This document shows positions 14,174 through 21,266 of a stretch of DNA of 45,145 nucleotides, piece after piece. This stretch comes from a virus, in IMG/VR virus record IMGVR_UViG_3300034072_001272, positions 1 through 45,145 of that record. One strand, written 5' to 3'. The notes beneath the pieces were generated by a model. It searched no databases. It was not told the origin of the DNA and saw nothing but the letters and a program-made list of their open reading frames with translations. Numbering within the stretch: position 1 is the first letter of the stretch; each line of letters begins with the position of its first letter. Position numbers and translations under genes: made by a program.

Positions 14174-14901
14174 ACAAGAACCTCGCCCTGGCCCGCAAGC
14201 TCGCCCGCGAAGGGCTCGTGATCATCCCGCTCCTGGCCGGCGACAAGAAACCAGCGGTCCGGTGGAAGCGGTTCCAGACCGAGCGGCCCACCGATGCCGA
14301 GCTGGTCGAATGGTTCAGCGAGCGAAACTACGTGCCGGCGATCGTCACCGGCGAGCTGTCCGGGATCACGGTGATCGACTGCGACAACCGAGAGGCTGCG
14401 GAGACGTGGGCGGCCGGCTGCAGCTCGAGCACGATCCGGCAGACGACCAAGCGGGGGATGCACTTCGTCTACCGCTGGGCTGGCGAGCGAAACACGGTCC
14501 GCGTGGACGGCATGCCGGGCGTCGACCGGCGCGGCGAGGGTGGCTACGTGGCTGCCTACCCGGAGTCGGTCCACTGGACGCGGGAGCGGCTTGACGCGGC
14601 GCCCGAGCTGGGGGCCGTTGAATGCGTTTGTGAAGATGTGAAACCCTATTTCACAAACGCGGATTCGCGGACCGCGGAAAAAGGGTTTATCCGCGGATCG
14701 GATGACGACGGCGAGCTCGACCACTCGCCTGATTTCTTCCCCCTGGACGAGGTCGAGCTGGACAGCCTCTCGATCTCCATGCCCGGCGAGGATGCGGTGT
14801 GGGACGACGACCGCGATTGCTGGCGGATCGATTACCTGGATGCCGGCCAGCCGTGCTCCATGTGGCTCGACTCGCGGACGCACGAGCTTGTCGAGGCGTG
14901 A
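14170..14901 (+). CDS. PrimPol-type (bifunctional primase-polymerase) replication protein
   Basis: 243 residues. Residues about 1-140 match the phage/plasmid Prim-Pol N-terminal domain: LARKLAREGLVIIPLLAGDK, WKRFQTERPTDAEL, VTGELSGITVIDCDN (acidic catalytic pair), TKRGMHFVYRW and GEGGYVAAYPE. The C-terminal 100 residues are not a helicase domain but an acidic tail ending DDDRDCWRIDYLDAGQP. It would synthesise primers or extend them at the phage origin, relying on the host helicase. The segment coding for residues about 152-176 is built from inverted repeats and may contain the origin. Confidence 0.78.
   Translation: MNKNLALARKLAREGLVIIPLLAGDKKPAVRWKRFQTERPTDAELVEWFSERNYVPAIVTGELSGITVIDCDNREAAETWAAGCSSSTIRQTTKRGMHFVYRWAGERNTVRVDGMPGVDRRGEGGYVAAYPESVHWTRERLDAAPELGAVECVCEDVKPYFTNADSRTAEKGFIRGSDDDGELDHSPDFFPLDEVELDSLSISMPGEDAVWDDDRDCWRIDYLDAGQPCSMWLDSRTHELVEA
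14624..14696. repeat. Cluster of nested inverted repeats inside PrimPol; candidate origin
   Basis: Perfect pairs: GCGTTTGTGAA (14624-14634) with TTCACAAACGC (14650-14660); TGTGAAA (14637-14643) with TTTCACA (14649-14655); AAACCCT (14641-14647) with AGGGTTT (14682-14688); CCGCGGA (14672-14678) with TCCGCGG (14690-14696). The stretch is more AT-rich than its surroundings and falls between the PrimPol domain and the tail. An origin located in an initiator/primase gene has precedent in lambda. No direct proof. Confidence 0.5.
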
Positions 14902-14906
14902 AGCGT

Positions 14907-14926
14907 TGTGACGCCTCCTCGTCACA
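14907..14926 (+). terminator. Possible intrinsic terminator after PrimPol
   Basis: TGTGACG (14907-14913), loop CCTCCT, CGTCACA (14920-14926), followed by CTTTC. It starts six bases after the PrimPol stop. Only a weak U tract, so termination would be partial. Confidence 0.4.
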
Positions 14927-14985
14927 CTTTCAATCCACTGAACCAAAGCCCCATGGCGTTGCAAAATTCGGCCCGAAATTCCACT

Positions 14986-15094
14986 CGCCAGAACTGGCGT
15001 TGACGCCGGCGCAGGCCGGGTTAGAACGCCCCCCGACCAAGCCCATCCAGGAGCCCGGTTTCGGTTTCATAAACTAGTACTCTATGAAACCGAA
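14986..15094. promoter_or_regulatory. Palindrome-rich control region of integrase 2
   Basis: Three inverted repeats: CGCCAG-AA-CTGGCG (14986-14999), GGCGT-TG-ACGCC (14996-15007), and a perfect 12-bp pair TTCGGTTTCATA (15060-15071) / TATGAAACCGAA (15083-15094) around an 11-base AT-rich centre. A sigma-70-like promoter, TTGACG (15000-15005) and TAGAAC (15022-15027), 16 bases apart, lies between them and points at integrase 2. The 35-bp palindrome could be an operator or a recombination site. Confidence 0.55.
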
Positions 15095-15142
15095 CGGCAG
15101 CCTGGGGGGAATGGGTGGCGAATCTCATCCCGGAACCAGACC

Positions 15143-16027
15143 GTGTTTCGAGCTGCCGGACCGCTGACGATCGGTGACCTCGCGCGCGACTACGACGCGT
15201 TCCGAGACTGCCGGCCGGCCACGGTGGATCAGTACAAGATCGCCGCCGGCCTGTTCGAGGAATGGGCCGGCAAGCCGGTCCTTCTCGTCGAGCTCAACGA
15301 GGGGAGCGTGTCGGCCTGGCTCCGCGACTACGCCTCGAAAGCCGCGCCCGCAACCGTGAAGGGGAAGCGAGCGATGATGATGGCCCTGTGGCGGACGGCC
15401 GCCGATGAAGGGCTGTGCGAGCCTCCCACGCGGCGTGTTCGCGTCCAGCGAAAATCCACACCCAGGCCGCCGGTCGAGGCATGGACGAGGGACGAGGTCG
15501 CGCGGCTGCTGACGGCCTGCCGTGGTCTCCGCCGGCGGCACCGTTGCGGCCTCACTCGCGCGGCGTGGTTCGATCTCGCGGTTCGGATGGCCTGGGACTC
15601 CGGGCTCCGCTGGCGGGATCTCGTCAGTCTGGAAGCCTCCAGGGTCGCCCCAGACGGCACGTGTACGGTCGTCCAGGCGAAGACAGGCCGGCCGGCTCGG
15701 TTTCGCCTCTCGCCGCAAACCATGGCCGCTCTCGCGGAAACCATGCGGCGCTGCCCAAGGGAAATCGTCTGCCCATGGCCGGCGTCGCCACAGGCCTTCG
15801 GTGCCCAAGTCCGTCGGCTTGTGGCGGCGGCCGGGATCCGTCGCGGGACCTGGAGGTGGATCCGCCGGGCGTCAGGGACCGACGTCGAGATCCAGCGGCC
15901 AGGGGCCGGGAGCGTCCACCTCGGCCACGCGCCGGGCTCACGGGTGTTCCACGAACACTATGCCGCCGCGGAGATCCTCGATCGATGCCGGCCGGCGCCG
16001 CGGCCAATCGGAGTTGCATCACTATGA
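15143..16027 (+). CDS. Tyrosine integrase 2, paralogue of integrase 1
   Basis: 294 residues from a GTG. Same architecture as integrase 1: core-binding domain with ATVDQYKIAAGLFEEWAG, first catalytic Arg in WDSGLRWRDLV, second in TWRWIRRASGTD, HLGHAPG, and a candidate Tyr in EHYAAAE. About half of residues match integrase 1 by eye, and 29 consecutive bases are identical (11990-12018 and 15533-15561, coding for RRHRCGLTR). No tRNA fragment precedes it; a large palindrome does. It may use another site, serve as the resolvase of the pair, or derive from a second element. Confidence 0.88.
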   Translation: MFRAAGPLTIGDLARDYDAFRDCRPATVDQYKIAAGLFEEWAGKPVLLVELNEGSVSAWLRDYASKAAPATVKGKRAMMMALWRTAADEGLCEPPTRRVRVQRKSTPRPPVEAWTRDEVARLLTACRGLRRRHRCGLTRAAWFDLAVRMAWDSGLRWRDLVSLEASRVAPDGTCTVVQAKTGRPARFRLSPQTMAALAETMRRCPREIVCPWPASPQAFGAQVRRLVAAAGIRRGTWRWIRRASGTDVEIQRPGAGSVHLGHAPGSRVFHEHYAAAEILDRCRPAPRPIGVASL

Positions 16028-16527
16028 GCCAGGGACAGGCAGGAGAGAAGGCGTTCATGGGCTTGCCGATCCACATCGTTCCTTCAACACACACGGAGCC
16101 GTGGTTCATGAAACAGATCAACCCGGTAGCGGACTTGCTCGCGGTGGTGTACGGCGGCGGCGATCCCGCCATCGAAGCCGCGAAGGCTCTGGCCGGGCTG
16201 CCAGACGATGCAGAGAATTCTGCTTCTCTCTCGCCCTTCCTGGTTGACATCCTGCGAGACTGGATGGTGTCCACCATGTGCGACATCAGCGAGGAACACT
16301 ACGCCGCTGGCTGGATGTGCGGCCTTGAACACGAGATATGGGAGTCGATCCAACGGCTACCGACACGCGTGGATTACGGTCGCGTCGCGTTTCGGGAGAT
16401 CGACTTGAAGCGGCTGCGGGGCGTTGCCGAAATCCTTGGGCAGTGGCGAACCTACACGGAGTTTGTTCCGATGCAGGACTGGCTACCAATGCACGAAGTA
16501 TGGAAGAAAGAGAGAGCCGCCCGGTGA
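16024..16527 (+). CDS. Hypothetical phage protein
   Basis: 167 residues from an ATG overlapping the integrase stop; an ATG at 16057 with AGGAGA upstream is an alternative. Contains LADLLAVVYGGGDPAIEAAK-like and AGWMCGLEHEIWESIQRLPT helices, and a C-terminal RLRGVAEILGQWRTYTEFVP. All helical, soluble, not recognised. Coupled to integrase 2 and to the next gene (GTGA). Confidence 0.6.
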   Translation: MSQGQAGEKAFMGLPIHIVPSTHTEPWFMKQINPVADLLAVVYGGGDPAIEAAKALAGLPDDAENSASLSPFLVDILRDWMVSTMCDISEEHYAAGWMCGLEHEIWESIQRLPTRVDYGRVAFREIDLKRLRGVAEILGQWRTYTEFVPMQDWLPMHEVWKKERAAR

Positions 16528-16751
16528 TAACCGAAGACAAAACCGACGCGACCCTTTGTGGAATCACCCACATGGAGCTTCACCGCGACGCCGCGGATTC
16601 GTGCCTGGTCCTCCGTGCTTTCGCCGGCCTGTCGATCGTGCATGAACGCAAGATGGACCGCCAAGAGAGCGACCGTTTTATGGCGGAGATCAGTAAGCCC
16701 CGCCGCTTTGACTTCGTCGTTCACGAACCGGGGAAGGAATTGGGTACGTGA
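16524..16751 (+). CDS. Small hypothetical protein
   Basis: 75 residues from a GTG in a GTGA overlap, GAGAGAG upstream. Pattern of strands: LCGITHMELHRDAADSCLVL, LSIVHERKMDRQESDRFMAE, RRFDFVVHEPG. Not recognised. Confidence 0.5.
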   Translation: MITEDKTDATLCGITHMELHRDAADSCLVLRAFAGLSIVHERKMDRQESDRFMAEISKPRRFDFVVHEPGKELGT

Positions 16752-16857
16752 GCGTCTCTTTGTTCTGTGGCATGAAATTTCCAGTGGCGAGCTGTTTTCC
16801 GGCCCCGGAAAACTGGCATCACAGGAAAAAGTGGTAGCGAGAGAAGGGATGACGACA

Positions 16858-17121
16858 ATGGCGACCTGTCACGTTTGCGGGCTGGTTAAAAAGACGTCGT
16901 GGTGCATGTCGTGCGCGAAAGACACCTGCCGCGATTGCCGGGCGTCGCACCTCCCGGGATGCTTCAACGAGGCGAAGAACAAATGCCACCAGTGCGGGAA
17001 GCGAATCAGGACGGTCGAAAACCTGGACGACATAAACGGGATCGTCATTCAGTCGTTCACGGGGCGGACGTTTTGCGACGACGGTTGCTTCGCCGATTAC
17101 CGATTCAATGAGGGGTTCTGA
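16858..17121 (+). CDS. Zinc-ribbon protein
   Basis: 87 residues from the ATG at 16858, nine bases after GAGAAGGG. Four Cys pairs: CHVCG, CMSCAKDTCRDC, CHQCG, and a later Cys doublet in FCDDGCFADY. It looks like one or two structural zinc-binding units of the B-box/treble-clef kind. No enzymatic motif. Likely a protein- or nucleic-acid-binding adaptor. Confidence 0.6.
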   Translation: MATCHVCGLVKKTSWCMSCAKDTCRDCRASHLPGCFNEAKNKCHQCGKRIRTVENLDDINGIVIQSFTGRTFCDDGCFADYRFNEGF

Positions 17122-17145
17122 ACTGGGGAGAGCGGACGCTCGCAA

Positions 17146-17424
17146 TCAGTCCTTCACCGCTCGGCAGTACTCGTTGACGTCCATATATTCGAAGCTTGTC
17201 CAATGAGCCGGCGCCGCAACTTCCTTGCCGTGGACACAAACGTTGTGCTGAACTCCACCGCCATCCGCCTGGGCAGATTCAACAACGACGTCAACAACCT
17301 CCAGGGTCGAGTCGCCCAGCGAAATCTTGTCGCCCACTCTCGGAACGAAATACGACTGGTACGGAACGACGATCCCGCGATTCAGGTTCGCGACCAGGAA
17401 CGGGAAGAACGTGACTGTTGGCAT
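17146..17424 (-). CDS. Hypothetical beta-rich protein
   Basis: 92 residues on the strand opposite its flanking genes, GGGAG seven bases before the ATG. TVTFFPFLVANLNRGIVVPY, GDKISLGDSTLEVVDVVVES show a small beta-barrel pattern. The reading frame on the opposite strand over the same bases looks less protein-like. Not recognised. Confidence 0.5.
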   Translation of the reverse strand: MPTVTFFPFLVANLNRGIVVPYQSYFVPRVGDKISLGDSTLEVVDVVVESAQADGGGVQHNVCVHGKEVAAPAHWTSFEYMDVNEYCRAVKD

Positions 17425-17455
17425 GAGTGGCTCCCATAGTCTGTGAGGAAGAATC

Positions 17456-17785
17456 GTGGCGGATCATATGCCTCCCCAGAGGGGATCGCAACAACCTTGG
17501 GAAATGCCTCTCCCTGCATCGCTGGCGAACGGCCTCGGCTACGAGATCCACGTTTCGCCAGTTCTGGTGGGGGAAGAAATGGCGTTCCTCATCGGCCAGC
17601 GTTCGATCGTCGTGAGCCGGGAACTCCGGGACAGCATGGCGGCGGCCTCACCGGAACAGCTCAAGGCGATATGCGAACGGGTTCATTGCGTGCGGCTTCC
17701 AGATTTCGAGCTGCCGTACAAGTTTCGTGTCGAGGCCCCAGACTTTGAAGTACCACCGCGCTATCCTTATGGGTTCTGGGTATGA
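17456..17785 (+). CDS. Hypothetical protein
   Basis: 109 residues from a GTG with GAGGAAG upstream. Contains GLGYEIHVSPVLVGEEMAFL, IGQRSIVVSRELRDSMAAAS and a proline-rich C-terminus with tyrosines. Its stop overlaps the next ATG (ATGA). Not recognised. Confidence 0.5.
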   Translation: MADHMPPQRGSQQPWEMPLPASLANGLGYEIHVSPVLVGEEMAFLIGQRSIVVSRELRDSMAAASPEQLKAICERVHCVRLPDFELPYKFRVEAPDFEVPPRYPYGFWV

Positions 17786-18150
17786 CTTCCAACGCCGAAG
17801 GCCCGATCTGCCCCGTGTGCTCCTGCCAGTCGATGGAACAACCGGCCGGCGTTCGCATCACCGATTTCAGGAAGTGGATCTGCTCGCCGGAACCATGCCC
17901 GCACTGCATGGCCGAGTCCATGGAACGCATGCGGCGTTTCGGCGAGGCGTGTGCCCAGAAGCGAAACGACGCCCTCATCGCCGCGTTGGGTGAGGCCCTC
18001 TCAGCACCGCCACCAGCTCGTGGAGCCTCTCGACCTCTGCTGCAAGCCGCCATGCGTCGGCCGCCGCGGTCCCGCTCGTTCCCGTCCAACAATTCCGCGG
18101 CCCGACGAGCAGGCACCGCGTGCGGATCTCGGCGAGCTCGTCACGGGTGA
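17782..18150 (+). CDS. Cys-rich (zinc-binding) hypothetical protein
   Basis: 122 residues. The first 65 carry CPVCSCQ and a later CPHCMAESMERM, a plausible zinc ribbon followed by a helix (AESMERMRRFGEACAQKRND). The Arg/Ala/Pro-rich last 50 residues overlap a minus-strand gene and read as low-quality protein. One of the two overlapping tails is probably untranslated or unconstrained. Confidence 0.45.
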   Translation: MTSNAEGPICPVCSCQSMEQPAGVRITDFRKWICSPEPCPHCMAESMERMRRFGEACAQKRNDALIAALGEALSAPPPARGASRPLLQAAMRRPPRSRSFPSNNSAARRAGTACGSRRARHG

Positions 18151-18193
18151 CCGGCGGATAGACGGTGGACCGCTGCCGGTGGAGATCCATCAC
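17975..18193 (-). CDS. Small hypothetical protein at the late-operon end
   Basis: 72 residues (GTG at 18193, immediately followed by ATG). Overlaps the stop of the phosphoesterase gene, with GAGGG upstream. Helices with TRDELAEIRTRC and AADAWRLAAEVERLHELVAV. It is the last gene of the leftward late operon. Convergent overlap with the plus-strand Cys-rich gene. Confidence 0.5.
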   Translation of the reverse strand: MMDLHRQRSTVYPPVTRDELAEIRTRCLLVGPRNCWTGTSGTAAADAWRLAAEVERLHELVAVLRGPHPTRR

Positions 18194-19398
18194 GAGGCCC
18201 TCGCCGGCTTTTCGCGAGCCGGGCCGGCCACGTGCATCGAGGAAAGCCCGCCGTCCTCCTCGTAGACGAACAGCTCCATCGCCCGCCGCTGTCCGATGTA
18301 GCCCTCCGCCGCGTGGTAGTCATCGGTCGCGCACAACGTCGGGGCCGTTCGGACGATCACCCCGTCGATGGTATTGATCGGCCTCGAGGCTTCCGCGGCC
18401 TGGTTGTGGAGGTGCCCGGTGTGCCACTCGCGATACCAGCACGTCGCCCACTCCTGGGGGCGTTCGATCGCCATGAGCTGAGGAAGCTTCTTCTTTGCCT
18501 TGTCGCCGTGCGTGAATCCGAGAAGGTTCCTGCCGTGCGAAAGGTACTTCCGGGGCGTCCACGTGGCGTCAGTGCGGATCCGCCGGTCGTTCCGGAACCG
18601 CATCGCGATCACCTTCTGGAAACAAACGGTCAGCGTCTCGTCGTGGTTGCCACCCACAATCAGCGTGTCGACTGGGCCGACCTTCGCAGCCCCGTCGATC
18701 ACGGAGATCATGCAGTCGGAACCCTCTTCGAACATCTTGGGAAGGCGGCCGTCTCGCTCGAGCGGGGTGCCCTTTGTGGTCGTGCCGCCAGGGGTGTCGT
18801 AGTGGAACACGTCCCCGAGTGTCACCACGGTGATCCGTGAAGGCCGGCAGGCGGCGGCCACAGACAGCAGCTCGTCGGAGGCCTCGCGTACCAGCTTGGC
18901 GGCGATGCCCAGGTCGTAGTCTTCGCCGGCCGTCTGCCGCCAGGCATATTTGCCGAAATGCGGATCCGCGACGATCAGCGTGGCCCAGCGGCCCGTGCCT
19001 CGTGGGTACTTCGGCCGCGGCTTGATCGGGCGACGGATTTCCTTCTTCGCAGCCGCGAGCATGGAATCGACCACCTCGGCAACGCCCGGGCCGGCCTTCG
19101 GCTTGAGCCTCACGAAAACCCGGTGCAGCTCCGTGGTGATCGGCTTGCCGGTTGCCTTGTCTGCGGTGATGCCGTCCCACTTCGTGGCCTCACTGGCCGC
19201 GATCTCGAAACGGGTCATGTCCGCTTCGATGTGGGCGAGCAGGTCCTCGACCGTGCGGATGGTGCGTGAGACGCTACGGGCTTCGAGGGTGTCGCCCTCG
19301 GTCCGCGTGGTGAGCTGCTCGTCGTTCTTCCCAGGGGAAGGCGGCGGCAGCCTGGCAGCGATCTCGCTCACAACTGATCGGGGCGTTTTCGCAGCCAT
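18190..19398 (-). CDS. Calcineurin-like metallophosphoesterase
   Basis: 402 residues; GGAG seven bases before the ATG. The metal-site motifs are all present: D145-x-H147 in VADPHFGK, GD at 195-196 (VTLGDVFHY), GGNHD at 249-253, H297 in FTHGDK and GHLH at 328-331. An N-terminal 130-residue helical extension (TIRTVEDLLAHIEADMTRFE) and a C-terminal beta tail flank it. Enzymes of this fold cleave phosphodiesters or phosphomonoesters. Whether the substrate is nucleic acid, a nucleotide signal or protein cannot be told. Overlaps the next gene by 31 bases. Confidence 0.85.
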   Translation of the reverse strand: MAAKTPRSVVSEIAARLPPPSPGKNDEQLTTRTEGDTLEARSVSRTIRTVEDLLAHIEADMTRFEIAASEATKWDGITADKATGKPITTELHRVFVRLKPKAGPGVAEVVDSMLAAAKKEIRRPIKPRPKYPRGTGRWATLIVADPHFGKYAWRQTAGEDYDLGIAAKLVREASDELLSVAAACRPSRITVVTLGDVFHYDTPGGTTTKGTPLERDGRLPKMFEEGSDCMISVIDGAAKVGPVDTLIVGGNHDETLTVCFQKVIAMRFRNDRRIRTDATWTPRKYLSHGRNLLGFTHGDKAKKKLPQLMAIERPQEWATCWYREWHTGHLHNQAAEASRPINTIDGVIVRTAPTLCATDDYHAAEGYIGQRRAMELFVYEEDGGLSSMHVAGPAREKPARAS

Positions 19399-19646
19399 GC
19401 TTCAACTCCGGAGCGGCCGATTTCAATTCCGAGCGTGGCAAGGATCTCCGAGATCGCCTTGGCTGCCGTGGAGCGACGGCTCCCAAACTCACCGGCGTGC
19501 CACGCCAGGTGGATCTCCTGAACCGTTTTCCGGTGTCGAGCCGGCAGGCGGCTGTACCAAGGGGTGTAGCCGGCGAGTCGGGCCGCGCTGACGGCAGCCT
19601 GAATCTTGGCGATCACGGAAGGCTTCTCGGGCGTTTTCTTCTTCAT
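19368..19646 (-). CDS. Hypothetical HTH-like protein
   Basis: 92 residues, GAGGAG six bases before the ATG. IAKIQAAVSAARLAGYTPWY and an HTH-like C-terminal segment (STAAKAISEILATLGIEIGR). Perhaps DNA-binding. Not recognised. Confidence 0.5.
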   Translation of the reverse strand: MKKKTPEKPSVIAKIQAAVSAARLAGYTPWYSRLPARHRKTVQEIHLAWHAGEFGSRRSTAAKAISEILATLGIEIGRSGVEAWLRKRPDQL

Positions 19647-19655
19647 GGCAGCTCC

Positions 19656-19958
19656 TCATTGCTCCGTGCGGCGATACCCCAGGTCCCACAGAATCCGCGT
19701 CAGATCAGACGCGGCCTCGTGGACGTGTTCCTCTGCCGCGTCAGGAAACGACGCGTGCGTGATCTCGTGGATGAGCGTGTCGAGCTCCAGGCGAGCGTTG
19801 GAGCCTGGGCCGCGGTGCACGAGGATCTCGTACTGGCGGTGCGGTGTGGCCTTGTGAGGCTCTGGCAGGAAGCAATACCCGCGAGTCCGCCCGCGAAGGC
19901 GAGTGAACCGGAGGAGCCACGGCATCTTGCGGATGGTCACGTTGTGGTCGCTTTTCAT
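19656..19958 (-). CDS. Small zincin-like protein (HEITH)
   Basis: 100 residues. LDTLIHEITHASFPDAAEEH gives HExxH plus downstream acidic residues and histidines that could complete a zinc site. Preceding strands (GYCFLPEP; QYEILVHRGPG) are consistent with a minimal metallopeptidase, as in the phage SprT-like/putative-metallopeptidase group. No signal peptide. Second HExxH protein of the genome (the other is at 13691). Confidence 0.65.
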   Translation of the reverse strand: MKSDHNVTIRKMPWLLRFTRLRGRTRGYCFLPEPHKATPHRQYEILVHRGPGSNARLELDTLIHEITHASFPDAAEEHVHEAASDLTRILWDLGYRRTEQ

Positions 19959-19989
19959 GCCACGAGCCCCAAGCAGACATCCGTGCCAA

Positions 19990-20376
19990 TCAGAACCCCT
20001 CGACCGCCCTCGCCACTTCGCCCTGCCGCCTGGTCATCGCCCTCAGCCGGATCCGCCAGCCCTCGCGCGACCACCACAGCTCGAGCACGATCTCCGCGAT
20101 CACGTCTGCCGCGTCGCCGATCATGGTGCCCCAGGCCGGCGTCAGCCCGTGCCGCGCCTCCCACTGCTCACGCACCTGGGCGCGAACGAGCCGCATGATG
20201 TGCGGGATGGCAGCGTGGTTGCGTCCGTCGGGCAGCAACTCCTCGAGGTGGGCGTGGGGCCAGTGCCGGACGACCAGGGCCGTCAGCTCGTCAACGCGGG
20301 CGTCGCAGCGAAGGCCCATCGGCGAGAGCCGATAACGCATGTGGGCCGCGAGCTGGGCGAGGTCGGCGTCGTGCAT
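19990..20376 (-). CDS. Hypothetical helical protein
   Basis: 128 residues, helical throughout: ADLAQLAAHMRYRLSP, VDELTALVVRHWPHAHLEEL, DAADVIAEIVLELWWSREGW. A weak ribosome-binding site. Follows the coiled-coil lipoprotein by a two-base gap. Not recognised. Confidence 0.5.
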   Translation of the reverse strand: MHDADLAQLAAHMRYRLSPMGLRCDARVDELTALVVRHWPHAHLEELLPDGRNHAAIPHIMRLVRAQVREQWEARHGLTPAWGTMIGDAADVIAEIVLELWWSREGWRIRLRAMTRRQGEVARAVEGF

Positions 20377-20378
20377 GG

Positions 20379-20597
20379 TCAGTAGAAAGCCTCGCGGAGA
20401 CGCTTCACTTCGGCCTGCAGCTCGACGACGGTCGCGCTCAGCTCCATGTGCCGGTCTTCGAGGTTCTGGATGCGGCCACTGCTCGCGGATCGCCCTTCCA
20501 TACCCTTGAGACGCTCATGCTGTGCACACGCCACCAAGGCCAGCCCAAGGACGGCGATCGCCAGCGGCAGGTCGAATCCACAGAGCCTGGATGGCAT
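20379..20597 (-). CDS. Coiled-coil lipoprotein, spanin-like candidate
   Basis: 72 residues; the ATG overlaps the desaturase stop. LPLAIAVLGLALVAC is a type II signal peptide with lipobox LVAC (Cys24). The mature part is a short coiled coil (RIQNLEDRHMELSATVVELQ, AEVKRLREAFY). Size and design resemble an outer-membrane spanin subunit (Rz1-like) or an i-spanin. No second spanin partner is obvious. Membrane lysis role is an inference. Confidence 0.6.
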   Translation of the reverse strand: MPSRLCGFDLPLAIAVLGLALVACAQHERLKGMEGRSASSGRIQNLEDRHMELSATVVELQAEVKRLREAFY

Positions 20598-21124
20598 CAC
20601 GCCTGCCACCTTTCCACTCGCGGGTAGATCCGGAACCAGTCGATCCCCAGCTCCTCGAGCTCGTCCCAGAAGCCGACGAACGACAGCACGGGATTGAGCC
20701 AGTCCGTGAGCGTGCAGTAATTCCGATCGAACGGCCGCTTGTGGTGGTCCGCATGCTGCTCGGGAGACTGGAGCACGCCCAGGAGCTGCAGGCCGCGGAT
20801 CGGCCGTCTGCACTTCTGGTGAGCCCACGCGTGGATCTCGTTTGCCTGGCCGAGCATGAGAAACGTCACGGCCAGAAACGGCGAGCCGAGGAGACCGGCG
20901 ACGCAGGCCGCCATGCCGGCCGGCAGGAGCGTCGTCCAGTTCCGTTCGAAGTATCCCTTCCGTACGAACGCGAGCTGGTCCGTGTGGTGTTGGATGTTCG
21001 GCTGGATCACATGCTCGCCGATGATCGGCCAAGCCGGGTTGCCGTAGCGGTCCTCCCACCAGTGAAAGACACCGGAGAGGAAGTCTGCCAACAGCCACGC
21101 GGCGAGGATTTCGATGAACGTCAC
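20597..21124 (-). CDS. TMEM189/CarF/Kua-type lipid desaturase homologue
   Basis: 175 residues from a GTG at 21124, with AGGAAG upstream. Two to three hydrophobic segments (about 3-20, 64-92) alternate with histidine boxes. Eight histidines stand where the CarF/PEDS1 family has its iron ligands: H21 (VFHWW), H38 (GEHVIQP), H46-H47, H98 and H102 (EIHAWAH), H124, H127-H128 (EQHADHH). The end has the family's DWLNPVLSFVGFWDELE. These enzymes use O2 and a di-iron centre to make the vinyl-ether bond of plasmalogens, or related lipid changes. A phage copy would act in the host membrane. Family assignment is by motif; the substrate is unproven. Confidence 0.72.
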   Translation of the reverse strand: MTFIEILAAWLLADFLSGVFHWWEDRYGNPAWPIIGEHVIQPNIQHHTDQLAFVRKGYFERNWTTLLPAGMAACVAGLLGSPFLAVTFLMLGQANEIHAWAHQKCRRPIRGLQLLGVLQSPEQHADHHKRPFDRNYCTLTDWLNPVLSFVGFWDELEELGIDWFRIYPRVERWQA

Positions 21125-21131
21125 GGTCGGT

Positions 21132-21266
21132 CTACTTCCTGAATGCCTGCATGACGTTGCGAAAGACCGCCGAGGCCATCCACGCAACGGTCAGGCAACA
21201 GACGATGAACAGCACGATTGGCCCCACGTAGAACAGAAGCCCGATCCACCACACCCAGGAAATCAC
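21132..21266 (-). CDS. 44-residue single-helix membrane peptide
   Basis: GTG in a GTGA overlap with the thioredoxin gene. VWWIGLLFYVGPIVLFIVCC is a single strong transmembrane segment, followed by a short basic tail (FRNVMQAFRK). Size and topology would suit a pinholin/holin-type peptide or a small subunit. The function is not shown by the sequence. Confidence 0.55.
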   Translation of the reverse strand: MISWVWWIGLLFYVGPIVLFIVCCLTVAWMASAVFRNVMQAFRK

